From Firmicutes bacterium UBA3738 (GTDB taxonomy: Bacteria; Bacillota; Clostridia; Peptostreptococcales; Anaerovoracaceae): a DNA stretch of 20,533 bases. Made by a program: the position numbers and the translations under genes. Below are positions 1 to 7,268 of the stretch, in pieces. Location of the stretch: the NCBI GenBank assembly GCA_002372505.1, contig DFGY01000009.1:1-20533 (forward strand), in the 5' to 3' direction. A model generated the notes under the pieces. The model was not told the origin of the DNA and searched no databases. It was given only the letters and a program-made list of their open reading frames with translations. Positions within the stretch are counted from its first letter, which is position 1; each line of letters opens with the position of its first letter.

Positions 1-1164
1 AGCGTGAAGGATCCGGTCTGGAAATATAAATGGGTCGAGCGTAACGAACCAGAGATTTTCGAGAAGGTATATAAATGGCTGGATGTGAATGATTACCTCA
101 TCGCACGGTGCACAGGCAGAATAGTGCGGACAGCCGACTCAGCCTTCGCCACCTTTCTTTACGATACGAGAAAGGGCAAGGAAGGCTGGAACAAGTCCCT
201 GGTGAAAATGTACGGGGTAAGGCAGTCCCATCTGCCGGAGATTATTGATAGCACAGACGTGGTAGGCGGCCTCACTGGGAAGGCTGCGGAAGAGCTGGGC
301 CTGAAGGAGGGCACGCCTGTTTTCGGTGGCGGAGGAGACACCAGCTTTATGAATATCGGCGCCGGATGTACCAAGCCCGGCGACACACATATTTACGTAG
401 GGACATCCGGATGGGTGTCTACATTCATGGATAGCCAGAAGGTGGATCTAAGCGCCATGATTACCGGAGTCCTTTCTACGCAGCCCGGCTATTTCAACTA
501 CTATTCTGAGCTGGAGACGGCAGGCAAGTGCTTTGAGTGGGTCAGAGACCACCTGGCTCTTGACGAGGTCGGCATCTACCTTGAATCGCAAAAGGTTGAT
601 CCCGGAGTGGAAGAAGAGAGTCTGTACGACTATCTTTCTGATGAAGTAAGCAAGGTGTCCCCCGGGGCCAATGGTGTCATATTCACCCCCTGGCTCCACG
701 GCAATCGCTGCCCCTTTGAGGATTCCCGGGCTGCGGGAATGTTCTTCAACATAAAAGTGGATAACGGCAAAAGGGACCTCATCCGCGCTGTACTGGAAGG
801 TATATGCTATCACCTACGCTGGCTCCTTGAAAACGTAGAGACAAAGGTGAAGACCTCCGAGGTAATCAGGTTTGTGGGAGGCCTGGCCATGTCCAATGTA
901 ACCTGCCAGATGCTCGCAGACATTACCTGCAGAAAAGTCGAGACCGTTGAAAACCCCTTGGAAGCCTGCGCCGCAGGCGCCGCCCTGGTAGTAGCCGCCG
1001 GACTTAAAAACGTGGACGTACTGGATTTGGCCCAGAAAGATGTCAAAGCCAACTGCACCTACATTCCCAATCCCGAAAACAAAAAAATCCACGACCGCAA
1101 CTACCAAGTCTTCAAAAGACTCTATAAATCAAACAAGAAAAACTTCAGAGATTTGAATAGGTGA
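1..1164 (+). CDS. FGGY-family carbohydrate kinase (xylulokinase-like), 5' end outside window
   Basis: This is the C-terminal 387 residues of a sugar kinase that would phosphorylate a pentulose or similar sugar with ATP in the cytoplasm. The family is usually about 500 residues long, so roughly 110 N-terminal residues lie upstream of the window. The frame is open at base 1, so the GTG at 4 is probably not the start. Visible family marks are the FGGGGDTSF segment, whose Asp (about residue 112 of the fragment) fits the catalytic base, the phosphate-binding VGTSGW stretch, and the adenosine-motif region FVGGLAMSNVTCQMLAD. The FGGY call is firm, but the substrate cannot be read from this fragment. 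The TGA stop (1162-1164) lies inside the first copy of a palindromic repeat (family B), so that repeat forms its 3' UTR. Confidence 0.9.
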   Translation, partial: SVKDPVWKYKWVERNEPEIFEKVYKWLDVNDYLIARCTGRIVRTADSAFATFLYDTRKGKEGWNKSLVKMYGVRQSHLPEIIDSTDVVGGLTGKAAEELGLKEGTPVFGGGGDTSFMNIGAGCTKPGDTHIYVGTSGWVSTFMDSQKVDLSAMITGVLSTQPGYFNYYSELETAGKCFEWVRDHLALDEVGIYLESQKVDPGVEEESLYDYLSDEVSKVSPGANGVIFTPWLHGNRCPFEDSRAAGMFFNIKVDNGKRDLIRAVLEGICYHLRWLLENVETKVKTSEVIRFVGGLAMSNVTCQMLADITCRKVETVENPLEACAAGAALVVAAGLKNVDVLDLAQKDVKANCTYIPNPENKKIHDRNYQVFKRLYKSNKKNFRDLNR

Positions 1165-1191
1165 CAGAGGGACGGTTCTCCTGTCATCTTT
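1161..1191 (+). repeat. Family B palindromic repeat, copy 1
   Basis: The arms TGACAG and CTGTCA enclose a GGGACGG core and are followed by TCTTTT. The repeat overlaps the stop codon of the sugar kinase, so it can act as a transcript-end hairpin. Related copies are at 1785, 5005 and 13526, with diverged copies at 1211, 1242 and 18921. Confidence 0.8.
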
Positions 1192-1210
1192 TGCCGAATA
1201 TTGGAAAAAG

Positions 1211-1268
1211 GTGACGCGGGGTCTGACCCCTTGTCATCTTTCGGGGTCTGAGCCATTGTCATCTATTT
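1211..1268 (+). repeat. Family B repeat variants, two tandem diverged copies
   Basis: GTGACGCGGGGTCTGACCCC followed by TTGTCATCTTT (1211-1241) is a variant of the family B repeat in which the core has become a GGGGTC/GACCCC hairpin. A second partial copy, CGGGGTCTGAGCCATTGTCATC, follows directly and ends near 1268. Its left arm is missing. Confidence 0.65.
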
Positions 1269-1356
1269 GATGATACTGCCCGTCAGGGAAATTCATCTCC
1301 ACCTTATAGAAGAGGGAGTATTCTTTGTAGGTTCTTTAGATAAAAAAATATATCGA

Positions 1357-1386
1357 TTGATTTTACGGTACATAATTTCGTATAAT
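1357..1386 (+). promoter_or_regulatory. Promoter of the STAS gene
   Basis: TTGATT (1357-1362) and a perfect TATAAT (1381-1386) are separated by 18 bases. A start site near 1393 would give a leader of about 53 bases, with GAGGAA (1435-1440) as ribosome site before the ATG at 1446. The surrounding 100 bases are very AT-rich, which fits a vegetative sigma-A promoter. Confidence 0.6.
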
Positions 1387-1445
1387 TGTATTATCTGAGA
1401 AGTTAATATATATCGTAAGAATATTATTATAAGTGAGGAACGACA

Positions 1446-1745
1446 ATGCTGACAGTTGAAAAAAGAGAAGAAGGAAGCACAATCACATTAGAGCTTGAAG
1501 GAAAGCTGGATACCGCCACAGCACCGGAACTGGACGAAAAGATAGTAGCATGCGGGGATAATTTCGACGAACTCATCCTCGACTTCACAAAACTGAACTA
1601 CATCTCATCGGCAGGCCTGCGCGTACTCTTAAAGACCCTGCAGGACATGCACGAAGGCGGCCAGTTCACAATCACAAACGTCAATCCCGACATTATGGAC
1701 ATCTTCGAAGTCACCGGCTTCACCGACATCCTGAACATTAAGTAA
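1446..1745 (+). CDS. STAS-domain anti-sigma factor antagonist
   Basis: This 99-residue protein is a single STAS domain, the fold of SpoIIAA/RsbV. Such proteins bind an anti-sigma kinase when unphosphorylated and so free a sigma factor. The beta-strand LILDFTKL is followed by NYISSAGLRVLL, the position of the phosphorylatable serine (Ser54 or Ser55 here); SpoIIAA has DSSG. The length matches stand-alone antagonists. The start has GAGGAA at 1435-1440, six bases upstream. No anti-sigma kinase or sigma gene lies next to it in this window, so its partner must be elsewhere, which is common for orphan STAS genes. It is monocistronic, with its own promoter and repeat hairpins behind it. The domain call is firm; the controlled process is unknown. 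Confidence 0.88.
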   Translation: MLTVEKREEGSTITLELEGKLDTATAPELDEKIVACGDNFDELILDFTKLNYISSAGLRVLLKTLQDMHEGGQFTITNVNPDIMDIFEVTGFTDILNIK

Positions 1746-1748
1746 CAA

Positions 1749-1779
1749 GCGTTTCACGGGGACAGGCTTTTTGTTCCGC
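1749..1779 (+). repeat. Family A palindromic repeat (right arm decayed)
   Basis: GCGTTTCACGGGGACAGGC is followed by TTTTTG and a degenerate right arm TTCCGC where intact copies have TGAAACGC. It starts four bases after the STAS stop codon. It matches copies at 4124, 7180, 11318, 13493 and 15894. Confidence 0.8.
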
Positions 1780-1784
1780 GGAGG

Positions 1785-1816
1785 GTGACAGGGGGACGGT
1801 TCTCCCGTCATCTTTT
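1785..1816 (+). repeat. Family B palindromic repeat
   Basis: GTGACAGGGGGACGGTTCTC is followed by CCGTCATCTTTT. The arms pair as TGAC(A/G)G with C(C/T)GTCA. It lies five bases after a family A copy, the same A-then-B order seen at 13493-13557. Confidence 0.8.
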
Positions 1817-1865
1817 ACCGGGAATTGCCAACTGGCGAGTTTAGGCTTCGAAGATTCACAAAAAA

Positions 1866-1921
1866 ATAACCCACAAGAAATAACCTACATGTTGACATGT
1901 AGGTTATTTGTAGGTTATAAT
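1866..1921 (+). promoter_or_regulatory. Consensus promoter with nested operator of the HipA-like gene
   Basis: TTGACA (1892-1897) and TATAAT (1916-1921) are both perfect and 18 bases apart. The half-site ATAACCTACA (1880-1889) is repeated inverted as TGTAGGTTAT (1898-1907), extending to a 12-bp perfect palindrome with a four-base centre. An outer pair exists too: ATAACCCACA (1866-1875) and TGTAGGTTAT (1909-1918). The sites cover both promoter hexamers, so a bound protein should block transcription. The ATG at 1927 is only six bases after the -10 box, so the mRNA should be leaderless. Confidence 0.8.
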
Positions 1922-1926
1922 GAGGT

Positions 1927-3336
1927 ATGACTTATTTGAAAGATGTTGAAGCGATAAAAAAGCGGCTGGCAGAGCTGCCAAAAGGGTACATTTCCAGAAA
2001 GAAGATTGGCGGAAAGGAGCGTCTCTACTTGCAATGGCGCGAAGGCGGCAAGATTCGCAGCAGGTACATAAAGAAGAGTGAAGAGGAGGAGATACTAAGG
2101 CTTGTTACTGAAAGGCAGGACCTGCAAAGGCACCTTGAAGAGATTGTTGCCGGCTCCGTGGGGTATATGAGCGCGGGCAAAGTTGCGGAAGAAGTGTCCG
2201 GCTATGCGGTCGCGCGCAGTGAGAGTGCTGCAGGTGGTGGAGTCACTGCGTCCGGCGAGCCCGCTGCGTACTATTTAAAGTGGTCGGACGAAGTGATTGG
2301 CGAAATCAATAGTGGATATGAAGTGAAGTTCCTGAAGCAGGATTATAATCCTGTAGTTTCCGAGTATACCGGCGGCAAGGATTATTGGAGCCGGGAGGAA
2401 TTCACCGCCTTTCTCGCAGACAGGATATTCAGCCGGGACAGGCGAGACGCTGACGAGCTTCTCAGCCGTCTGGGTATGACGAGCTATGATTCCATCCAGG
2501 TGGGCCTTGCGGTCAGGGCCATTAATCCCAGAGATTTGATTTGGATAGCAGAGGATCCTGAGGAGAAGTTCGAAGACGTCGTAACTGAGGTGTTTGAGTC
2601 CGTTTTCGTAAAGGCCGTAGACCTGGAAGGCGGCAGCGTGGACACGCCGGAAGGGCAGAACATAAAGCGCTATGGTGTATTTGATGGCAGTTACGGAATC
2701 TTTAAAAAGAGGCTCAGCCCCATTACCACAGATGTAGAGTCTGAGCTGGCCGCGACGGCTCTTGGGGAGAGACTGGGAACGGGCTGCTGCCGGTGCGCAA
2801 GAGTGGATGAGGATACGGTCTTCTCCGAGTTTGAGTACGACTTTACGAAGGAGCACATAGTTCACTTCAGACATCTGGTGACCGTCAGGCAGGATGGCAA
2901 CAGGCTTCACGAGCTTATGGCAGCCAGGCCGGAGTATTTTCCGGATTACGCTAAGATGATTGCCTTAGACTTCATTACCAGACAGGACGACCGCCATCTT
3001 TCGAACATTGCAGTCAAGCATTCCGACGCCGGGGAATCTTTCTATCCTCTTTACGACAACGGCAGATGCCTATTCTACGAGGATACGGAAGAGACGGTAA
3101 AGAAGGCCTGCAAAGATATAAAGGGATTTTCCACAGCCTTCGGTCGGGACGGAACCTACTACGATTACATCCTGCAATTGAAGGCCATGGGCGTTTCCTT
3201 TGACAGAATTATGGATCTGTCCATCGGAGATAAGGAGATTAAAGACATTCTGACCGCCGCCGGATTCAAGGGCTACAGGCTCAGGGGTGCATGCAGGTGG
3301 GTGCGGAAATGCATAGAGTTATTGAAAGATAATTAG
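1927..3336 (+). CDS. HipA-like serine/threonine kinase with DUF6788-like N-terminus
   Basis: The C-terminal half carries the HipA kinase signature. DRHLSN (Asp355-Asn360) matches the spacing of the HipA catalytic-loop DxxxxN. LYDNGR (Asp377) matches the metal-binding Asp, and GIFKKRLS (about 257-264) could hold the ATP-contacting lysine. Residues 1-75 form a separate basic, helical segment whose centre (GYISRKKIGGKERLYLQWR) resembles DUF6788-type domains, and residues 110-230 are unassigned. HipA kinases phosphorylate translation factors or other targets and are normally held by a HipB repressor. No hipB-like gene is adjacent. The start is taken at ATG 1927: GAGGT abuts it too closely to act as a ribosome site, so leaderless initiation is inferred. 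A regulated kinase is probable; target and toxicity are unknown. Confidence 0.75.
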   Translation: MTYLKDVEAIKKRLAELPKGYISRKKIGGKERLYLQWREGGKIRSRYIKKSEEEEILRLVTERQDLQRHLEEIVAGSVGYMSAGKVAEEVSGYAVARSESAAGGGVTASGEPAAYYLKWSDEVIGEINSGYEVKFLKQDYNPVVSEYTGGKDYWSREEFTAFLADRIFSRDRRDADELLSRLGMTSYDSIQVGLAVRAINPRDLIWIAEDPEEKFEDVVTEVFESVFVKAVDLEGGSVDTPEGQNIKRYGVFDGSYGIFKKRLSPITTDVESELAATALGERLGTGCCRCARVDEDTVFSEFEYDFTKEHIVHFRHLVTVRQDGNRLHELMAARPEYFPDYAKMIALDFITRQDDRHLSNIAVKHSDAGESFYPLYDNGRCLFYEDTEETVKKACKDIKGFSTAFGRDGTYYDYILQLKAMGVSFDRIMDLSIGDKEIKDILTAAGFKGYRLRGACRWVRKCIELLKDN

Positions 3337-3358
3337 TTAATTAGGAAGAAAGTGAATC

Positions 3359-4087
3359 ATGAACATTTTTCTCGTATACGCATTTTTATTTTTTATGGGT
3401 TCCCTATTCGGCTGGTGCCTGGAGCTGGTCTACAGACACTGGTTTTCCAAGGCCAATCCCGAACACAGGTGGATTAACCCGGGCTTCTGCATCGGGCCTT
3501 ACGTTCCCTTGTACGGATTCGGGCTGTGCATACTATACTTCATGGCGACCATCATATCGGATATAAAGATAGTCGGAGTCTGGGAGCACGTGCTGGCTCT
3601 GGTCCTCATTGCGGCGGAGCTTACCTTGCTGGAATATCTGGCGGGGCTCTTCCTACTTAAAGTGGCCAACGTCAGATTGTGGGACTACAGCATGATGCGG
3701 TGGAATGTGAACGGACTCATCTGCCCCCGCTTCACCATATACTGGACCCTGCTGGGCGTCGTCTACTATTACCTGATTCACCCACACATTCTGGACACCC
3801 TCACATGGCTGGCGTCTCACCTTGCATTCTCATTCGTCATAGGCCTCTTCTTCGGAGTGTTCTCCATAGACGTGGCATACTCCGTCAAGCTGGTTACCCG
3901 CATCCGCCAACTGGCAATGGAGAAAGACATAGTAGTCAAGTACGAAGAATTCAAGCACATTACCTACGAGCGCCGCAAGAAGAGACATGAGAAGATCAAG
4001 TTCTTCATGAACATGCCCAGAGCCGAGCGCATGAACGAAATGCTGGAACTGTACAAACAGCTAGCCGAGGAAATGAACAGAAGATAG
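3359..4087 (+). CDS. CmpB-type putative ABC transporter permease (PF06541-like)
   Basis: This 242-residue integral membrane protein has an N-terminal helix with GSLFGWCLELVYR, followed by the conserved-looking NPGFCIGPYVPLYGFG stretch typical of the CmpB family annotated as putative ABC-transporter type IV. About five hydrophobic segments lie between residues 3 and 185, and the last 60 residues are highly charged and cytosolic. Transport has not been demonstrated for this family, and no ATPase gene is nearby, so the name should be read as a family label. The ribosome site AGGAAG is at 3343-3348. The gene begins 22 bases after the HipA-like gene, so the two probably share a transcript. A family A repeat follows the stop at a distance of 36 bases. 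Confidence 0.75.
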   Translation: MNIFLVYAFLFFMGSLFGWCLELVYRHWFSKANPEHRWINPGFCIGPYVPLYGFGLCILYFMATIISDIKIVGVWEHVLALVLIAAELTLLEYLAGLFLLKVANVRLWDYSMMRWNVNGLICPRFTIYWTLLGVVYYYLIHPHILDTLTWLASHLAFSFVIGLFFGVFSIDVAYSVKLVTRIRQLAMEKDIVVKYEEFKHITYERRKKRHEKIKFFMNMPRAERMNEMLELYKQLAEEMNRR

Positions 4088-4123
4088 AAATAGTGTAAAA
4101 ATAGTGGAATCAAAACATCAAGC

Positions 4124-4154
4124 GTTTCACGGGGACAGGCTTTTTGATACGCAG
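4124..4154 (+). repeat. Family A palindromic repeat
   Basis: The arms GCGTTTCA and TGATACGC (one mismatch from the ideal TGAAACGC) enclose CGGGGACAGGCTTTT. It lies in the intergenic space behind the CmpB-type gene. The remaining 90 bases up to the next start hold no clear promoter. Confidence 0.8.
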
Positions 4155-4245
4155 GAGCGCGTTCCACATCATGTCCAAAGATTAATAACTGTGATAAAAT
4201 GGAGTTAGTTAAAATAGAGAGGAAAAAAGGAGGATCATTAAAACT

Positions 4246-5004
4246 GTGAAAAGAAAAGTATTAATCATTACACTAATTTGCTTCCTAACCGTATGTTTTT
4301 CTGCCTGCGGTCAGAATGCTTCCGACCAGCAGTCAAGCAGTGCAGGCTCGGCAGCGGAAAAGGAACACATAGAGGGCTTCTCCATAAGCGAGATTTCCGA
4401 TGATCTGTTCGAAAGGATGAAAGCAGGCGACACCTTCAAAGATGACTGTATCGTCCCGCGGGAGGACCTCCGCTATATTCTGGCATTGCATGTAGACAAG
4501 GAAGGCAACACTCACCAGGGAGAAATGGTGGTGCACAAAGTAATTGCAGAAGACGTCCTGGAAATACTCGAAAAACTATACGAAGCGAAATATCCAATAG
4601 AGCGTATGGTGCTTCCGGACAACTACATGGCTGATGACGAGATCATGATGCGTGACAACAATTCTTCCAGCTTCAACTTCCGGTTCATCTCCCACACCGA
4701 CGATATTTCCAAGCACGGCCTGGGAATGGCAGTGGACATCAACACACTGTACAATCCTTACCATAAATTCGTAGAAAACGAAGACGGTACAAAGGAAGAA
4801 ATCATAGAGCCCGCCACAGGAAAAGCTTATCTGGACAGGTCAAAGGACTTCGACTACAAGATAGAAAAGGGCGACCTGTGCTACAAACTCTTCACGGAAA
4901 AAGGCTTTGAGTGGGGCGGCGAGTGGACAGACCGCAAAGACTACCAGCACTTCGAGCTGCCGGACAAAATTACAGAAAAGTACGCCGAAGAGTACCAGAA
5001 ATAG
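4246..5004 (+). CDS. M15-family peptidase lipoprotein (D,D- or L,D-type peptidoglycan hydrolase)
   Basis: This 252-residue protein has a lipoprotein signal ending in FSAC (Cys21), followed by a Ser/Gln-rich linker. The M15 zinc site is readable as SKHGLGMAVDIN (His157 and Asp164) and DYQHFEL (His235), with GFEWGGEW just before the last histidine. NTLYNPY resembles the M15_4/VanY-like group. It should act outside the membrane on peptide stems of peptidoglycan. Carboxypeptidase and endopeptidase activity cannot be separated from sequence. The start is GTG 4246, supported by AAGGAGG at 4227-4233. There is no van-type regulator nearby, so a resistance role is not implied. A family B repeat begins at the base after the stop codon. 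Confidence 0.85.
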   Translation: MKRKVLIITLICFLTVCFSACGQNASDQQSSSAGSAAEKEHIEGFSISEISDDLFERMKAGDTFKDDCIVPREDLRYILALHVDKEGNTHQGEMVVHKVIAEDVLEILEKLYEAKYPIERMVLPDNYMADDEIMMRDNNSSSFNFRFISHTDDISKHGLGMAVDINTLYNPYHKFVENEDGTKEEIIEPATGKAYLDRSKDFDYKIEKGDLCYKLFTEKGFEWGGEWTDRKDYQHFELPDKITEKYAEEYQK

Positions 5005-5037
5005 ATGACAGGGGGACGTTTCTCCTGTCATCTTTTT
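5005..5037 (+). repeat. Family B palindromic repeat
   Basis: ATGACAGGGGGACG is followed by TTTCTCCTGTCATCTTTTT. The arms TGACAG and CTGTCA are perfect and a T-run follows, so in this copy it could serve as an intrinsic terminator for the M15 gene. It begins immediately after the TAG stop. Confidence 0.8.
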
Positions 5038-5047
5038 GTGGAACGCT

Positions 5048-5128
5048 AAATTTACCTATGAGGTTAATTTTGATATTGACAAGTGCGCCGTGGATTTTAT
5101 ATAATAAATTAACCACACAGGTAAATTG
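5048..5128 (+). promoter_or_regulatory. Promoter and paired operators of the HigBA operon
   Basis: TTGACA (5076-5081) and TATAAT (5100-5105) are 18 bases apart. Two 23-base elements flank them: 5048-5070 and 5106-5128. They are inverted copies of each other (AAATTAACC, four variable bases, AGGTAAATT), and each is itself roughly palindromic. Binding by the HTH antitoxin at both would bracket the promoter, which fits the autoregulation usual for HigA. The predicted transcript starts inside the downstream element. Confidence 0.75.
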
Positions 5129-5142
5129 CATGGAGGCCCACG

Positions 5143-5439
5143 TTGGATGTATTGTACAAAAATAAAAAGCTAGAACGAATATGTACAGACGCCAGAACTG
5201 CAGAAAGAACGTATGGAAGTAAGATGGCTGAAAAAATACATCAACGTATAGATGAAATAATTGCCGTAGATTCGGTTGAGACTATGCAAAAATATAGAAT
5301 CGGCAGGTGTCATCAACTTTCAATGAATAGGAAGGGACAATATGCCGTGGATCTGGTTCATCCGTATCGATTAATATTTGAGAAAGTGGATGCAGGGATT
5401 CAGGTGGTAATGATCATAGAAATAACGGATTACCATTGA
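5143..5439 (+). CDS. higB: HigB-type toxin of a type II toxin-antitoxin pair
   Basis: This 98-residue protein fits the HigB/RelE fold group. It has an N-terminal helix pair, KYRIGRCHQLSMNRKGQYAVDL with the central arginine and lysine typical of these RNases, and a C-terminal HPYRLIFEK to IIEITDYH strand. Family members cleave mRNA on the ribosome. The start is the unusual codon TTG at 5143, chosen because GGAGG (5132-5136) sits six bases upstream and no in-frame ATG fits better. The gene lies first, with the antitoxin second, the typical HigBA order. It shares the operator-flanked promoter upstream. Catalytic activity of this copy is inferred from family membership only. Confidence 0.8.
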   Translation: MDVLYKNKKLERICTDARTAERTYGSKMAEKIHQRIDEIIAVDSVETMQKYRIGRCHQLSMNRKGQYAVDLVHPYRLIFEKVDAGIQVVMIIEITDYH

Positions 5440-5471
5440 CAAAATATAACATAGAACAAGGAGGTGGCGAA

Positions 5472-6281
5472 GTGGTTAAAAGCCGCAGTTACATAGCAAC
5501 TCCACCCGGGGAGACCATAAGGGAGCAGCTTAAGGACAGGGGCATGAGTCAGAAGGAGTTTGCCGTCAGGATGGACTTGTCGGAAAAGCATGTCAGCAAG
5601 CTAATAAATGGTGAGGTTCAATTAACTCCGGAAATGGCATATCGGCTCGAGATGGTGTTAGGTGCACCGGCAAAATTCTGGAACAATCTCGAAATCATAT
5701 ACCGAGAGAAACTTGTGAAAGCTCATGCAGAAAATGAAATGGATTTTGAAATTGCACTGGCGAAGCAACTACCCTACAGTAAGATGGCGCAGTATGGTTG
5801 GGTACCGAAAACGAAAATAGATAAAGAAAAAGCCATATGTTTAAGGAAGTTCTTTGAGGTTGTTAATCTGTCCCTAGTGACTGATAAACGACTTGAAAAG
5901 GTCACCTTCAATGGGACGGAAATAGATCCGGCCGACAACCCGGTGGTAGCGGTTTGGATACAGAAGGCTAGAATAGATGCCCGCGCCATATCAACGGATG
6001 CCGTTAATGTTGAAAAATTGCCCCATGCAATTTTAGATATAAAAAAAATCAGAGCCAAAACGGTGGAAGAGTTTTATGGTGGCGTAAAACAAATATTGTC
6101 GGCATGTGGCGTTGCAGTAGTTTTTCTTCCCCATATACAAGGTCTGCATATAAAAGGCGCAACCTTTGAAGATGGAAAGAAAATCATAATTGCCTTGAAA
6201 AACCAGAATGACAATATGGAAAAAATGAGGACGAGTTTATTTCGCGAATTAGAGCAGGTGGAAAAAGTGTATGCAGAATAA
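5472..6281 (+). CDS. higA: HigA-type antitoxin: XRE HTH plus truncated ImmA/IrrE-like domain
   Basis: The protein begins with an XRE helix-turn-helix (PPGETIREQLKDRGMSQKEF to VSKLINGEVQLTPEMA), followed by FWNNLEIIYREKL, typical of HigA antidotes. Residues beyond about 80 follow the long HigA/ImmA-IrrE architecture as I remember it: GVAVVFLPHIQG, then GATFEDGKKIIIAL. Full members continue into an HExxH zinc motif. Here the equivalent position reads SLFRELEQV, so both histidines are missing, and the protein stops nine residues later. GTG 5472 is preferred over the in-frame TTG 5436 because AAGGAGGTGG (5458-5467) precedes it. It should neutralise the toxin and repress the promoter at 5048-5128. 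The end overlaps the radical SAM gene by 11 bases. Confidence 0.8.
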   Translation: MVKSRSYIATPPGETIREQLKDRGMSQKEFAVRMDLSEKHVSKLINGEVQLTPEMAYRLEMVLGAPAKFWNNLEIIYREKLVKAHAENEMDFEIALAKQLPYSKMAQYGWVPKTKIDKEKAICLRKFFEVVNLSLVTDKRLEKVTFNGTEIDPADNPVVAVWIQKARIDARAISTDAVNVEKLPHAILDIKKIRAKTVEEFYGGVKQILSACGVAVVFLPHIQGLHIKGATFEDGKKIIIALKNQNDNMEKMRTSLFRELEQVEKVYAE

Positions 6282-7179
6282 CATAAAAATAGGACACAAA
6301 GAAACAAAGAACGTAATGACAAAATCCAATGGACCCCTTGGCGGGTACGCGGTAAATCCTTATGTTGGATGTACTCACGGCTGCAAGTATTGTTACGCAT
6401 CTTTCATGAAGCGATTTACGGGGCACACGGAAGAGTGGGGAACATTTCTGGATGTGAAGGAGTGGCCGGAAATAAAGAAACCGGAAAAATATGCAGGACA
6501 AAAGGTAATCATAGGCACGGTCACCGATGGTTACCTCCCCCAGGAAGAAATCTACGGCAGAACAAGGAAAATTCTTGAGGAACTAAAGGACAGCGGAGCA
6601 GATATTCTTATCTGTACGAAGTCCGACCTTGTGCTACGGGATTTAGATTTGCTACAGGAGATCAACAAGAAGAACAGACTTACGGTATCCTGGTCGGTAA
6701 ATACTTTAGATGAAGACTTCTGCGAAGATATGGACGATGCAGTCAGTATTGAGAGAAGACTTGCAGCTATGAAAAAGGTGTACGATGCAGGAATCCGCAC
6801 AGTGTGCTTTATATCACCGGTATTTCCCGGGATAACAGATATAGAGGCGATATTTGAGCGGACAAGGAATCAGTGCGACCTTATTTGGCTGGAGAATCTT
6901 AATCTCAGAGGCGGATTCAAGAAGACGATTATGGATTACATTACAGAAAAGCATCCTGACCTTCTTCCGCTTTATCAGGAAATATATACGAAAAAGAATC
7001 GGAGCTATTTTGAGGAGCTCGAAAAGAAGGCGGAAGAACTGGCCCGGGAATACGACTGCAGATTTGTAGACAATGAAACCCCATATGAAAGAGTCCCCAA
7101 GGGTCATCCTACAATTGTGGATTACTTCTACCATGAAGAAGTGCGCGGAACAAAAAACACAGGGAAGAGAAACAAGTAG
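6271..7179 (+). CDS. Radical SAM protein, mobile-pair B / SPL-like type
   Basis: This 302-residue radical SAM enzyme has a CTHGCKYCY motif (Cys34, Cys38, Cys41; the CX3CX2C cluster ligands), preceded by GGYAVNPYVGC as in spore-photoproduct-lyase-like proteins and the radical SAM mobile pair B family. The remaining barrel strands are visible in VIIGTVTDGY, ADILICTKSD, LTVSWSVNT and TVCFISPVFPG. The length is normal and the frame intact. Reaction and substrate are unknown. The mobile-pair family is known from mobile loci, but its usual A partner is not in this window. The ATG lies inside the 3' end of the antitoxin gene, so translation is probably coupled to the toxin-antitoxin operon. Family A repeat follows the stop at once. 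Confidence 0.8.
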   Translation: MQNNIKIGHKETKNVMTKSNGPLGGYAVNPYVGCTHGCKYCYASFMKRFTGHTEEWGTFLDVKEWPEIKKPEKYAGQKVIIGTVTDGYLPQEEIYGRTRKILEELKDSGADILICTKSDLVLRDLDLLQEINKKNRLTVSWSVNTLDEDFCEDMDDAVSIERRLAAMKKVYDAGIRTVCFISPVFPGITDIEAIFERTRNQCDLIWLENLNLRGGFKKTIMDYITEKHPDLLPLYQEIYTKKNRSYFEELEKKAEELAREYDCRFVDNETPYERVPKGHPTIVDYFYHEEVRGTKNTGKRNK

Positions 7180-7208
7180 GTTTCAAAAAGCCTGTCCCCG
7201 TGAAACGC
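7180..7208 (-). repeat. Family A palindromic repeat, inverted orientation
   Basis: GTTTCAAAAAGCCTGTCCCC is followed by GTGAAACGC, the reverse complement of the copies at 1749 and 4124. The arms GTTTCA and TGAAAC pair perfectly. It starts directly behind the radical SAM stop codon. Confidence 0.8.
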
Positions 7209-7209
7209 T

Positions 7210-7239
7210 TTGCTATAACCTATGACAGTATGGTATTAT
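7210..7239 (+). promoter_or_regulatory. Probable promoter of the surface-protein gene
   Basis: TTGCTA (7210-7215) lies 18 bases before TATTAT (7234-7239), which is preceded by TGG, giving an extended -10 element. A start near 7246 leaves about 23 bases before the ATG at 7269, with AAAGGG (7253-7258) as ribosome site. The match is moderate. Confidence 0.45.
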
Positions 7240-7268
7240 TAAATCCTGAGTGAAAGGGTTTATTAGTT

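Noticed and set aside
1240..1331. Minus-strand open stretch reading YKEYSLFYKVEMNFPDGQYH
   Set aside because: It reads like protein but is only about 30 codons, has no start and no identifiable family; at most a small gene remnant.
4911..5165. 84-codon frame spanning the M15 gene end and the HigBA promoter
   Set aside because: It covers a family B repeat, a promoter and operators, and lacks a ribosome site.
5436..5471. Upstream TTG start for the HigA antitoxin
   Set aside because: It lies in the toxin stop, has no ribosome site, and the ideal AAGGAGGTGG directly precedes GTG 5472.
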